From: Dysgonomonas mossii DSM 22836
GTDB lineage: Bacteria > Bacteroidota > Bacteroidia > Bacteroidales > Dysgonomonadaceae
Assembly: GCF_000213575.1 (NCBI RefSeq)
Contig: NZ_GL892007.1
Location: 124,001-188,000, forward strand
Length of the DNA stretch: 64,000 nucleotides
Direction: 5' to 3'
The notes under the pieces are model-generated. The model searched no databases, had not been told where the DNA came from, and was given only the letters and a program-made list of their open reading frames with translations. How positions within the stretch are numbered: the first letter of the stretch is position 1; every line of letters starts with the position of its first letter. This document shows, one piece after another, positions 47,308 to 56,775 of the stretch. A program made the translations under genes and the position numbers.

Positions 47308-47792
47308 GAACAATTATTAAAATCCTATTCCTATCAATTATTAGTATAATAACATCTATATCATTTACTTCTTGTAGTAATGATAACGATGGAGATACAA
47401 CTCCACCTGCGATCAATCTAACTGCTCCGGCAGAAGGTGCTGTATTAAAGATTGGATCAGATATTCATTTCGACATGGAATTATCCGACAATGAAATGTT
47501 ATCTTCCTATAAAGTAGAGATACATAACAACTTCGATGGTCATAACCATACAAAATCGTTAAAAGCCGAAGATGGTACTACCGCATTTGCTTTTCAGAAA
47601 ACATGGAGTGTAGCCGGACAAAAAACAGCAAAAATACATCATCATGAAATAATCATACCGGAAAATGCAACCCCTGGTAATTATCACTTGATGGTATATT
47701 GTACAGACGCCGCCGGGAACGAATCGTATGTTGCACGTAATATTGTATTAAGTCACGACGGAGAAGATGATGACCATGATCATGATCACTAG
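47304..47792 (+). CDS. DUF4625 lipoprotein with His-rich tail
   Basis: The 162-residue lipoprotein has lipobox FTSC (Cys24). Residues 35-150 form a DUF4625-type beta-sandwich (PAINLTAPAEGAVL through AGNESYVARNIVL). His residues occur in the core (HNNFDGHNHTK and KIHHHEII) and an Asp/His tail HDGEDDDHDHDH closes the protein. These would hold divalent metals at the cell surface. It is the last gene of the TonB-receptor cluster and is followed by a strong terminator. Confidence 0.83.
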   Translation: MRTIIKILFLSIISIITSISFTSCSNDNDGDTTPPAINLTAPAEGAVLKIGSDIHFDMELSDNEMLSSYKVEIHNNFDGHNHTKSLKAEDGTTAFAFQKTWSVAGQKTAKIHHHEIIIPENATPGNYHLMVYCTDAAGNESYVARNIVLSHDGEDDDHDHDH

Positions 47793-47812
47793 ATAAAAGC
47801 CCCTTTATAAGT

Positions 47813-47851
47813 AAAACCTCAGTATAGCTCAATAAAGTATACTGAGGTTTT
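47813..47851. terminator. Terminator after the metal-uptake genes
   Basis: AAAACCTCAGTATA pairs with TATACTGAGGTTTT (14 bp perfect, 11-nt loop) with A/T flanks. It can serve both convergent transcripts. Confidence 0.85.
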
Positions 47852-47933
47852 CTTCTGAACTCAACAATTTTATTTACAGCAAAATAAACTCTTATACAAT
47901 AACTTAACAAGTATTTTATTTGTAATTCAGATT

Positions 47934-50597
47934 CTAAATCAAAGAAAAGGTTAGTTCAGACACGCCATTTCCAATCTCAATAGAAGATTTTGTTTTATCC
48001 AAATCAAGCCCATTCACTTTACTCTTGTGAGCATTAGCTGGTACGATAACCGTTGCGCTGCATCCCACAGGAAGTGTAACATTCATTTTCATCACAGTAT
48101 CTTCGAGCGACCAATCAACCGATACTTTTCCATACGGTGAGTCTACCGATGTTTTTGCCCACGTAACACCTTCTGGAATCTGAGGTTCAATATATACATG
48201 CTTGTAGCCGGGATTTTTCTCATCAGTACGAATACCGCCCAATGCCTGATAGAACCAAGAACCTATAGCGTTATAACAATTATGAATACGGCTTCTCTCA
48301 CCGCTCCAGTATTCCCATGTGGTAGAAGCTCCATTATCTATCATATGCAGATAGCCTGGGTAGTCACGTTTTTTCAGCATGGAATATATAAAGTCTGCCG
48401 ATTTGTTTTCTATAGCCCATCTGGTCAGAATAGAAACGCCCACCAATCCTACTGCTATATGATCATTGTATTTCTCTTTTGTTTCTCTGAACAGTTGATC
48501 TTTCACTTTATCATAAACGTCCGAAGGCGTTACTCCTACAAGCATTGGATACGACATATCAAGCTGTGAACCTGTAGAGTACATGTTCTTATCAGCATCA
48601 AAAAACGTTTTATGCAGTAGCTGATCCAAAATGACTTTTCGCTGAGCAAAATCTTTTGCTTCATCAGGTTTATTCAGCACTGTGGCTATTTTTTCCATTA
48701 TACCGAAGCAATCACTTACAAAACAGTTGTTCACGAGATTTATAGATAATTCCGACCCCGAATCGACACCTATCGGAGCTAGCCAATCGCCTAAAAACCA
48801 ATCGCGGTAAGGTGTATCCGGCCAACGCTTCAATAGACCATCTACTGTATATTTTTCTACATATTTCAACCATTCCTTCATCGCAGGGTAATATTGCTCT
48901 ATCAGTCTGGAATCATTATAGTTGACGTAAATTCTCCACGGCGCAACGATAAAAAATCCACACCAATACGGGCCACCTCCACCCGCTCCGGGATTAGGGG
49001 CAACATGGGGCAGACTTCCACCTTCGCACATAGAGTCATCCCAAGCTTGCAGCCAGTTCATAAACAGAGGCGATACATCATACATTGTTTGAAGTGTCTC
49101 CAGCGACGAATTACCGTCCCCGCCATATCCGGCTCGCTCTAAATGGGGACAATCCACCATATAACCTGAAAAAGTAAGGCAACGCATCGTGTATTTAATC
49201 ATATTATGAATCGCATTCAGGTCGAGATCGGAGCATTCAAAAGATGACCTGTCTCGATAGTCGGTATGTATAAGATATGCCTTTATATCTTCTTTTACAG
49301 GTTTTTCCTTCAAATGTGAAACTCTTACATACTGAAAAGCATGATGATTAAATTTATTTTTGAATACCTCTTTGCCTGTACCGGAAGCGATATAAATATC
49401 ACTTTGTCCCTGATCGAGAAAATTGCCATCCTTATCCAAAAAATCAGTATATTCGAGTAGTATCTCATGCCCTTCGGGTAATTTTGGAAAATGAATCTCA
49501 AACCAACCGTTCAACGCTTTTCCCATATCCACAAGCCATGTACTATCACCCAGTTGCTTAATATTTTTAGGTATGAATATTTCTTGTATCTTGTTTGGCT
49601 GAGTCATTTCAGGCGAAGCCTTGTGTCCGGGTAAATTGACTTCTACTACCTGAGACCATGTCATACAATTGAGCGTACTTGGTGATAAATCAATCGGGGT
49701 AAGTTTACGATCCAGACGTTCGCCTTTGAATTGTAAGGCTTGCCATGTACCTGTATCCATATATCCACTCTGAGAACCTAGCCAAGAAGAATCTGTAGTC
49801 AATATGGTATTCCAATTTTTGTTATATAAAATATCCAACTGAGCCTTTACAAGCGGGCCATCATGATCGGTGCCGAATGTTGTCTTCTTATACCAGCCGC
49901 TACCAAGCCAGATAACCAATTCGTTTTCACCTTTCTTCAAATAGTTGCTTACATCGTATGTTACAATAAGTGATCTTTTATTCAATTGCGAAACTGCGGG
50001 AGAAAGGACATCATCACTTACTTTCGTTCCATTGATATATATTTCGTGATAGCCTAAGGAATTGATATGTAAAAACGAAGTCCCTGTATTCTCAATCCTG
50101 AACTTTTTCCTTAACAAAGGGGTTTGTGTGTTTCCTGCACCCACAGGCAAGCCGATATAGCTGCCTTGCATTTTATCATTACCCACTATTCCGATTCCAA
50201 ACCGTGCAATATCGCTCCAATCAGAAACTTCACCTTTATCATTCCATATACGAACCCGCCAATAGCATAACAACCTTGATGATAAAGGACGTCCATTATA
50301 AGAGACCATTACCGACGAGGAAGAACGCACTTTTCCCTGATTCCACAAATCAGCTTTATTATTCAAAAGAGCAATACTGTCCGATGCTACTTGTATTTCA
50401 TAAAACCGTTGTTGCATTTGTCCTTTGGAATATGCTATTTTCCAACTAAAATGAGGATTTACATTATCTATAGCATTCGGATTTATAAGATTCTCACACC
50501 TCAGGTCTGTAATACCTATCAAAGAGCGGGCATTACAGATCGGGTGTATAAGCATCGATATAATTATCAAAAAAATATGATAGTATGATTTTCCCAT
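47934..50597 (-). CDS. GH78 alpha-L-rhamnosidase
   Basis: The 887-residue protein has an N-terminal signal (ending ICNARS). Family modules follow: an N-terminal beta-sandwich with DLRCENLINPNAID, a second sandwich with ISLGYHEIYING-type strands, and an (alpha/alpha)6 barrel. The barrel core MVDCPHLERAGYGGDG is the conserved catalytic region that also bears the general acid. A C-terminal beta domain (GWTVD-like VSVDWSLE) ends the protein. It removes terminal L-rhamnose, probably in the periplasm. It follows the GH130 gene by 11 bp. Confidence 0.9.
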   Translation of the reverse strand: MGKSYYHIFLIIISMLIHPICNARSLIGITDLRCENLINPNAIDNVNPHFSWKIAYSKGQMQQRFYEIQVASDSIALLNNKADLWNQGKVRSSSSVMVSYNGRPLSSRLLCYWRVRIWNDKGEVSDWSDIARFGIGIVGNDKMQGSYIGLPVGAGNTQTPLLRKKFRIENTGTSFLHINSLGYHEIYINGTKVSDDVLSPAVSQLNKRSLIVTYDVSNYLKKGENELVIWLGSGWYKKTTFGTDHDGPLVKAQLDILYNKNWNTILTTDSSWLGSQSGYMDTGTWQALQFKGERLDRKLTPIDLSPSTLNCMTWSQVVEVNLPGHKASPEMTQPNKIQEIFIPKNIKQLGDSTWLVDMGKALNGWFEIHFPKLPEGHEILLEYTDFLDKDGNFLDQGQSDIYIASGTGKEVFKNKFNHHAFQYVRVSHLKEKPVKEDIKAYLIHTDYRDRSSFECSDLDLNAIHNMIKYTMRCLTFSGYMVDCPHLERAGYGGDGNSSLETLQTMYDVSPLFMNWLQAWDDSMCEGGSLPHVAPNPGAGGGGPYWCGFFIVAPWRIYVNYNDSRLIEQYYPAMKEWLKYVEKYTVDGLLKRWPDTPYRDWFLGDWLAPIGVDSGSELSINLVNNCFVSDCFGIMEKIATVLNKPDEAKDFAQRKVILDQLLHKTFFDADKNMYSTGSQLDMSYPMLVGVTPSDVYDKVKDQLFRETKEKYNDHIAVGLVGVSILTRWAIENKSADFIYSMLKKRDYPGYLHMIDNGASTTWEYWSGERSRIHNCYNAIGSWFYQALGGIRTDEKNPGYKHVYIEPQIPEGVTWAKTSVDSPYGKVSVDWSLEDTVMKMNVTLPVGCSATVIVPANAHKSKVNGLDLDKTKSSIEIGNGVSELTFSLI

Positions 50598-50608
50598 GAT
50601 TAAAATAT

Positions 50609-51754
50609 TTATTCTTTTCCCTTTTCCGGATCATATACAGCTACAGCCACGCGCGAATCGGCACATCCATAGTATAAATACCATTTTTTACCATAAAACA
50701 CTAACCCTTCAATAAACACCGTTCCGGCAGGATACTGTCCGCTTTTTTCAAAATCAGCTTGGGGAGTATAAAAAGGCTTATCAAGTTGCCCGAGTAGCTT
50801 AGTCGGATCTTTCAAATCAAATAAAGCTTGCCCTGCGCAATAAGAATTGGCAGTATACAAAGTATCACCTTCTATTCCGTCTGCATTCTTACCATTATAT
50901 AGCAACAAGATCCCCTTCTCGGTCATCACTGCCGGAGGGCCACATTCGGTAAGCGAGCTATCGAACTTTCCTTTACGAGGCTCTATTACTTTCAAGAAAT
51001 CTCCGTCTTCGGTCAATAAAGGAGTCCAGTTTATCAAGTCTTCTGACGTTGCTACATTTACAAATTTCTCACCCCAGTACATCCAGTATTTTCCATCAAT
51101 TTTAGCAATCACCTGTTTTCCGTCTACCAGTTTGGTAACAATTGATGCTGATTTCGAAAAATCATCTTTAAATCTCCCATTATAAGCTTTTGTAAATACC
51201 GGTCCATGTTTCTCCCATGTATGTAAATCTCGAGTAGTAGCTACCGCCAAACGAGCTTGTTTTCTATTCCATTGCGTATAAAACATAACATACATACCAT
51301 CTTCAGTCACAGCCAGACGCGGATCTTCACAACCACCGGGCCACTCTAGCTCTTTTTGGCTATCATTGTCAGGGTAGAATGCAGGTATAGATTTTCGTTG
51401 AAAATGAAGCCCGTCTTCCGACCAAGCATATCCCAAGCGGGATGTACGTCCACCTATGCCCTGCCCCGACTTATCTTCTGCACGGTAAAGTACTACTATT
51501 TTACCATCGTAGATAGTTGCTGCCGGATTGAAGGTGTCATTCGATTCCCAATCAACAGAGTCCTTTGTTATCGGACAATAAAAACGGGTTGTGCTATCAG
51601 GTGAGATAATCGGATTAATACCTTCAGGACGCTGAAAATCAGTCCATGCCCAATCTGGAAATTCCGCAACCTTTTCCGATTTTTTTTTCTCATTACAAGA
51701 GATCAATGTAATCACTGCTACAAAGAGAATTACTTTAAAAATACTATTTTTCAT
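50609..51754 (-). CDS. GH130 lipoprotein (mannosidase or mannoside phosphorylase family)
   Basis: The 381-residue protein has lipobox LISC (Cys20) and a five-bladed beta-propeller. The GH130 marker is GGCEDPRL, with the catalytic Asp in EDPR. Other family residues are in YRAEDK, ECGPPAV and EGLVFYGKKW. GH130 cytosolic members phosphorolyse beta-mannosides; exported ones are hydrolases of beta-1,2-mannosides. Because this one is exported and lipidated, hydrolysis is more likely. It is the first gene of a pair with GH78 and has its own candidate promoter. Confidence 0.88.
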   Translation of the reverse strand: MKNSIFKVILFVAVITLISCNEKKKSEKVAEFPDWAWTDFQRPEGINPIISPDSTTRFYCPITKDSVDWESNDTFNPAATIYDGKIVVLYRAEDKSGQGIGGRTSRLGYAWSEDGLHFQRKSIPAFYPDNDSQKELEWPGGCEDPRLAVTEDGMYVMFYTQWNRKQARLAVATTRDLHTWEKHGPVFTKAYNGRFKDDFSKSASIVTKLVDGKQVIAKIDGKYWMYWGEKFVNVATSEDLINWTPLLTEDGDFLKVIEPRKGKFDSSLTECGPPAVMTEKGILLLYNGKNADGIEGDTLYTANSYCAGQALFDLKDPTKLLGQLDKPFYTPQADFEKSGQYPAGTVFIEGLVFYGKKWYLYYGCADSRVAVAVYDPEKGKE

Positions 51755-51791
51755 TGATTTATATTTTAATTATTTTTCTATTTGCATGAAT

Positions 51792-51799
51792 CAAAAATA
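51792..51799 (-). promoter_or_regulatory. Candidate -7 box for the GH130-GH78 pair
   Basis: Reverse-strand TATTTTTG fits TAnnTTTG, about 40 bp before the GH130 start, with a CTTTTTAAG stretch at the -33 distance. Confidence 0.45.
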
Positions 51800-51822
51800 T
51801 GAGATTTACATACGCTTAAAAA

Positions 51823-51894
51823 GTGACACCATCCAAAAGCACACATCAACATCATAATCAAATATATAAGCCCCAAAAGGTGACAAAAGTGACA
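51823..51894 (+). repeat. GTGACA direct repeats
   Basis: Copies start at 51823, 51880 and 51889. The last two are within AAAAGGTGACAAAAGTGACA, a near-tandem pair. A fourth, inverted copy lies at 52015-52020. They flank the GH130 promoter and may be an operator. Confidence 0.5.
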
Positions 51895-52050
51895 GATCTA
51901 AAGCATATATTTAAACTGTTACGTTATTTAAACATAAAACTCTTATTATCTGCACTATATAGATAAACAAAAAGAAATAAAGTTACAATCGTATTTAGTC
52001 AATACGAAGGTCTCTGTCACCTTATTTTTCGCTATATACTACTCAAATCT

Positions 52051-54204
52051 CTATGGAAACGAAGGAGCGTCTACCTTAGTTCCCCATTGCAAATTGGACT
52101 TATCCGAAGTAGAATATTCAAGTGTACCTCCGTTAGATATATCATCCCAATTTATCCATGTATTATCATAAGGTTTACCATCGAAGTTCAAAGAACGAAT
52201 ATAAATATCTTTTTCTGAACCACCTTTTATCAATAAATCTCCTTTTCTGAGGTGTACTTTTATCGATTTAAAAATCGGCGTATTAATTGAAAAGCCCCCA
52301 ACTCCCGGGATTTCGGGATACAATCCTATACATGCAAAAACATACCACGCCCCCATCGTTCCCAAATCATCATTACCGGGAAGTCCATCTACCTGATTGA
52401 AGTATTGCTCATTCAAAATACGGTTTACTACTTTCTGGGTTTTGTCAGGGCGTCCGGCCCAGTTGTATATCCAAGGAATATGAAAACTCGGTTCGTTGCC
52501 CGAAGCAAACCAATCGTCATTATAGCCTGCATCCAATCGTCTAAACAAATCATCGAGACGAGCCACAGCATTCGTTTTCCCTCCTATCAACTCTACTAAT
52601 CCACCCAGATCATACGGGACCATCCAAAAATAGTTTTTATATGTAGACTCACGGAAATCATCCCCTAATGACTTCCACGAACCGTCTGCATTACGTGATT
52701 GCAACCACCCTGTTGCAGGATTATATAGATTTTTCCACGAACGTGCAAAATGAAAATACCGCCAACTGGCAAACTCATCACCACAGGCATATAAAGCAAA
52801 CCGGGCTATAGCAAAATCAGCAGAAGTATACTCCAGTTGTTCCGATGCATTGTAGTATCCTTTATCAAGATACTGTTTCAATCCGGGACGCACTTCTACC
52901 TTCTGAGACATAGAGCCCGAAACCTCTGCTCCATGCTGCATTATCTTAAAAATAGGCTTCGGGTTATAATTCCTCGCACCAAAAGCCCAAGCATTCGAAA
53001 TTAGTATAGAACTAGGGTCTCCCTGCATGATACCTGTTTCCACATTTGCCATCACCCAACGGGGAAAACCTTCGCCACCTGTTTGTTCAGCAAACAACTG
53101 ATGAGAAATCACAACATCGGATGCCACATCGGGATCGAGCATAGCAAGCAACTGTATCTGAGTACGGTATGTATCCCAGTTGCTAAAAGATGTATAATGC
53201 TTCGATTTACTTTTATGTACCTTAAAATCAGCACCCATATAGTCTCCATTCGTATCACTACATACATTGGGATGAATAAGAGCTCTATATAGATGCGTAT
53301 AAAACTGAGTAATGCGCTCGGGGTTTGTACCCTCAACCTCTATCTTAGCTAAATATTTATTCCATTTTTTTTCGGCCTGATTCTTAATGACATCAAAATT
53401 CCATGCTGAATTCTCAGCTCTCAGGTTTTCTCTTGCATTCTCAACCGATACGTACGAAACGCCTATTTTGTATTGTATCACTTTATTCTTACTCATATCG
53501 AAAGTGAAGAATACTCCTGAGTTCTTACCTTCTGCAAAAACAGACTTCTCTCTTATTTTATCATCTTTCCAGGTTCCTACCTCAATAGCATTCGTATCAA
53601 ATTCGGCTACAAAGTAAACTTTATAAGGTGTTGGATATCCACAAAAAGTACCTCCTTGGGCATATCCTTCGCAAGTATTCACACCAGTAATTACAACTGT
53701 TGCGTTTTCTGTATTTGTAGCAGCCACTCCTGCCCCGATTATAATAGTACCAAAGCTTTCATTCGAGGAGTATTCATAACGCGCCATTCCTGTTCTCTCG
53801 GTCACAGTAAGTTCGGCCTTAATATCATCCTGAACCTTAGCTTGATAATAACCGGCATGTCCTTTCTCTTCTGATAAGTTTATCCTATAGCTGATAATAT
53901 CATCAGGTGACATCCGCAACTTTCCTTTTACCGGAAAAGTAGGAAAATTTCCCATGTGTTCGCATCCACCGCCACTTAATTGATTAATAACAAAACCGGA
54001 TTGCTTGGAAAAATAAGTTGGGGTAAATTGTACCATTCCAAAAGGGTAAGTTGCGCCGGGATACATATATCCGGATGCCAACCCCACACCTTTGTTTCCG
54101 ATGAGGGTGTTCACCCGACTTGCATAATCTATGCCTGTCGTTTGAGAGTTTACAATAAAGGGTACAATAAGAAAGAAGGATAAGAGCAACAATCTATTTT
54201 TCAT
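52051..54204 (-). CDS. GH92 alpha-mannosidase, divergent +1 site
   Basis: The 717-residue secreted enzyme (signal MKNRLLLLSFFLIVPFIVNSQ) is a calcium-dependent exo-alpha-mannosidase by family. Landmarks: RVNTLIGNKG and GATYPFGMVQ near the N-terminus, the catalytic-acid region FRESTYKNYF, and GNEPSFH with the catalytic-base region GNDDLGTMGAWY. It lacks the His-Glu pair that marks alpha-1,2 specificity in BT3990-type enzymes, so another linkage (1,3, 1,4 or 1,6) is likelier. It starts 5 bp after the GH2 remnant and is the last gene of the SusCD operon. Confidence 0.9.
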   Translation of the reverse strand: MKNRLLLLSFFLIVPFIVNSQTTGIDYASRVNTLIGNKGVGLASGYMYPGATYPFGMVQFTPTYFSKQSGFVINQLSGGGCEHMGNFPTFPVKGKLRMSPDDIISYRINLSEEKGHAGYYQAKVQDDIKAELTVTERTGMARYEYSSNESFGTIIIGAGVAATNTENATVVITGVNTCEGYAQGGTFCGYPTPYKVYFVAEFDTNAIEVGTWKDDKIREKSVFAEGKNSGVFFTFDMSKNKVIQYKIGVSYVSVENARENLRAENSAWNFDVIKNQAEKKWNKYLAKIEVEGTNPERITQFYTHLYRALIHPNVCSDTNGDYMGADFKVHKSKSKHYTSFSNWDTYRTQIQLLAMLDPDVASDVVISHQLFAEQTGGEGFPRWVMANVETGIMQGDPSSILISNAWAFGARNYNPKPIFKIMQHGAEVSGSMSQKVEVRPGLKQYLDKGYYNASEQLEYTSADFAIARFALYACGDEFASWRYFHFARSWKNLYNPATGWLQSRNADGSWKSLGDDFRESTYKNYFWMVPYDLGGLVELIGGKTNAVARLDDLFRRLDAGYNDDWFASGNEPSFHIPWIYNWAGRPDKTQKVVNRILNEQYFNQVDGLPGNDDLGTMGAWYVFACIGLYPEIPGVGGFSINTPIFKSIKVHLRKGDLLIKGGSEKDIYIRSLNFDGKPYDNTWINWDDISNGGTLEYSTSDKSNLQWGTKVDAPSFP

Positions 54205-54209
54205 ACAGT

Positions 54210-54476
54210 TTATTTATTATTATATGGAATTACTTCCAGTTTATAGCCATTTTCAGGTAAAAGCGAAGCTCCAAATTCTATTTCCAGATTCTTACTTTCC
54301 CCTTGTCTGAGGGTAAAATAATTATCATTCATTATGACAGGCAAAATACGTTCTCCGTCAGAAGTTCTATATGGTTGCACATTTATAGCAAAAGCAAGAG
54401 ATGATTGAGCCACATGTTCTTCTTCCGGCAAAACTGGCGTATTAAATTCGCCCCGATACAAGAAATTTCTATTCAT
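54210..54476 (-). pseudogene. Remnant of a GH2 beta-mannosidase/glucosaminidase C-terminal Ig-like domain
   Basis: The 88-residue frame has an ATG but no signal peptide and no catalytic part. Its pattern SSLAFAINVQPY followed by ILPVIMNDNYFTLRQGES matches the last Ig-fold domain of GH2 exo-beta-mannosidases and glucosaminidases, where DNYFxLxPGE is characteristic. It lies 19 bp after one GH92 and 5 bp before the other. The most likely history is deletion of the enzyme body leaving its tail in frame. A retained stand-alone domain cannot be excluded. Confidence 0.65.
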
Positions 54477-54495
54477 TATTTGGATTTATATCTGT

Positions 54496-56775
54496 TTACT
54501 TTTTAGACAGAGAAAATGGAGCAGCGTCTTTTGTAATTCCTCTCCCTTTATTCGGCTGGCTTCCCATTGTATATTCAATAGTTCCTCCATTTACGATAGC
54601 TTTGTAAGTAATGTAATTCTTATTTAACGAATTCCCATTGAGCTTAACGGATTGGACATATATATTATCGTTACTGTTATTATTTGCTTCTATAACAAAC
54701 TTCTTTCCGTCTTCCATCGTAATTGTAGCTTTTTTGAATAGCGGACTACCCAATACATATTCATCCGTACCGGGACAAACAGAATAGATACCAAGCGCGC
54801 TCAGTACATACCACGAAGCCATACCTCCTTGATCCTCATCACCCGGATAACCTTTTTCTGTAGAATTATATAGTCTATTCATAATTTGGCGAGCCCAGTA
54901 TTGGGTTTTCCATGGTTGTCCTGCATACGAATACATATATATCATATGTTGAATAGGCTGGTTGCCTTGTGCATATTGTCCCATACCTGCAAGTTCCATC
55001 TCTTTCATTTCGTGGATAATGCCACCGTATGTACCGGGTTTTATAATATTAGGTACAGTAAATACCGAATCCATTTTCGAGACCATATTTTCTGCACCGC
55101 CAAACAAGTCGATCAGTCCCTGCACATCGTGAAAAACAGACCAAGTATAATGCCATGCATTCCCTTCGCAGTAAGGACCACCCCAAACAAAAGGATCGAA
55201 TGGTTCCTGCCACTTTCCATCTTTGTCTTTGCCTCTCATAAAACCAACTGTAGGATCAAAGACATTCCGATAGTTGTACATCTGTCTTTCAAAAACATCC
55301 ATATAGAACTTATTTCCTGTCATTCGTGCCAATTCATACCCACACCAATCATCATAGGCATACTCCAATGTTTGTGCTGTAGATCCCGACGACTCCGGAT
55401 AAGGCACATATCCCAACTGAAAATATTCTTTCCAAAAAATACGACCGTTAGCACCTCCCCACGGGCCTTTATTCATTGCCTCATGTGCATAAGCTTTTAG
55501 CGCACGATCAGGATCAAAAGTGCGAATGCCTTTTGCCCATGCATCAGCAAGAAGCGAGATTGCATGATTGCCGATCATACCACCTGTTTCTCCCGGTTGC
55601 GACCACGATGGCAACCAACCACATTGATCGTGAGCATCAAGCAAAGCATTCATATACCGCCCCTGCATGGTAGGATGAAGGATATTGGTCAGAGGAAACT
55701 GAGTGCGGAAAGTATCCCAAAATCCATTGTCGGTATACATATAGCCGTTGTATATCTTGCCATCGTAAGGACTGTAATAGTATGGCTCATTATTTTCATT
55801 ACGCTCGTAAAATTTGCGTGAAAAAAGGTTTGCACGGAAAAGACAGGAGTAAAATGTCCTAATCTGTTCGTCGGTTCCTCCTTCAACAATTACTCTGTTT
55901 AATAATTTGTTCCAAGTTTCCGCTCCTCTAGCTTTTGTCTGTTCAAGGTTCTTATCGCTGCCTAATTCCCTATTTAACGTAAGTATAGCTTGTTGTTGAC
56001 TAATGTAAGACGAAGCTGCTTTAGCCTGCACCTTTGCTCCTTTTTTGAACTTTAGATATACACCTGCTCCCTTACCTTGGCGGTAAATCTCGGCAGGAAA
56101 TGTCTTATCATTTTGATTTTCCCATGTTCCATAAGCATCGAAAGGCTTATCGAATTGAACGACAAAATAACTACGGAAATTCTCAGCGTTATTTACAAAA
56201 CGCTGATTATTTACCCAGCCGGTTATCTGTCTTTTTTGCGAATCTATCTTAACCTCACTCATATCGGTATAACCATCAAGCACGAGATAAGCATCTCCGT
56301 TTCCGGGAAATGAGAATCGGAGGTGTACACCTCGTGTGGTTGGCGCCATCTCGGTAGTAATACCATTATCCAACGTAACTTTATAATAGTGAGGTTTGGC
56401 TATTTCATTACTATGACTAAACTTCGAGGCTCTTTTTTCCTGATTCACCTCTAATGCACCTTCCATCGGCATAAATGAATACACTGCATAATCGCTTACC
56501 CACGGACTGCATTGATGTGCCTGTTGGAATCCACGTATTTTATCTACAGAATACTGGTACTTCCATCCTTCTCCATTGACCCCGGTCTGTGCCGACCATG
56601 TATGCATAGCATAAGGCATAGCAGTAGTGGCATATGTATTGCCATAACTAAGACCGAAATGAGAATCGGTTCCCTGTAATGTATTTACATACTGTACCAA
56701 ATCTTTTAATTGCGCTCCGGCATATATTGTTTGCAATAGCGCGGCGGCAATAAATAAGGCTTTTCGTACTTTCAT
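54496..56775 (-). CDS. GH92 alpha-1,2-mannosidase-like
   Basis: The 759-residue exported enzyme has a signal (MKVRKALFIAAALLQTIYAGAQ). It has VNTLQGTDSHFGLSYG and ATTAMPYAMHTWSAQTG near the start. Aligned by motif spacing to BT3990, Glu537 in EGNAWHY is the catalytic acid and the Asp pair in GDEDQGGM the base. The His588-Glu589 pair in IIHEM matches the +1 residues specific for alpha-1,2 linkages. The canonical GNEP is GNQP here. It should remove terminal alpha-1,2-mannose from N-glycans or fungal mannan. Confidence 0.92.
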   Translation of the reverse strand: MKVRKALFIAAALLQTIYAGAQLKDLVQYVNTLQGTDSHFGLSYGNTYATTAMPYAMHTWSAQTGVNGEGWKYQYSVDKIRGFQQAHQCSPWVSDYAVYSFMPMEGALEVNQEKRASKFSHSNEIAKPHYYKVTLDNGITTEMAPTTRGVHLRFSFPGNGDAYLVLDGYTDMSEVKIDSQKRQITGWVNNQRFVNNAENFRSYFVVQFDKPFDAYGTWENQNDKTFPAEIYRQGKGAGVYLKFKKGAKVQAKAASSYISQQQAILTLNRELGSDKNLEQTKARGAETWNKLLNRVIVEGGTDEQIRTFYSCLFRANLFSRKFYERNENNEPYYYSPYDGKIYNGYMYTDNGFWDTFRTQFPLTNILHPTMQGRYMNALLDAHDQCGWLPSWSQPGETGGMIGNHAISLLADAWAKGIRTFDPDRALKAYAHEAMNKGPWGGANGRIFWKEYFQLGYVPYPESSGSTAQTLEYAYDDWCGYELARMTGNKFYMDVFERQMYNYRNVFDPTVGFMRGKDKDGKWQEPFDPFVWGGPYCEGNAWHYTWSVFHDVQGLIDLFGGAENMVSKMDSVFTVPNIIKPGTYGGIIHEMKEMELAGMGQYAQGNQPIQHMIYMYSYAGQPWKTQYWARQIMNRLYNSTEKGYPGDEDQGGMASWYVLSALGIYSVCPGTDEYVLGSPLFKKATITMEDGKKFVIEANNNSNDNIYVQSVKLNGNSLNKNYITYKAIVNGGTIEYTMGSQPNKGRGITKDAAPFSLSKK

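Larger units (their letters stand above)
51755..52050. other. Intergenic region between GH92 and GH130 genes
   Basis: This 296-bp AT-rich gap holds a reverse-strand promoter for GH130 and four copies of GTGACA (51823, 51880, 51889 on the forward strand, 52015-52020 inverted). No ORF is evident. Confidence 0.5.

Noticed and set aside
54886-55500. 204-codon forward frame
   Set aside because: It lies opposite the conserved catalytic region of a GH92 gene; composition is that of a shadow frame.
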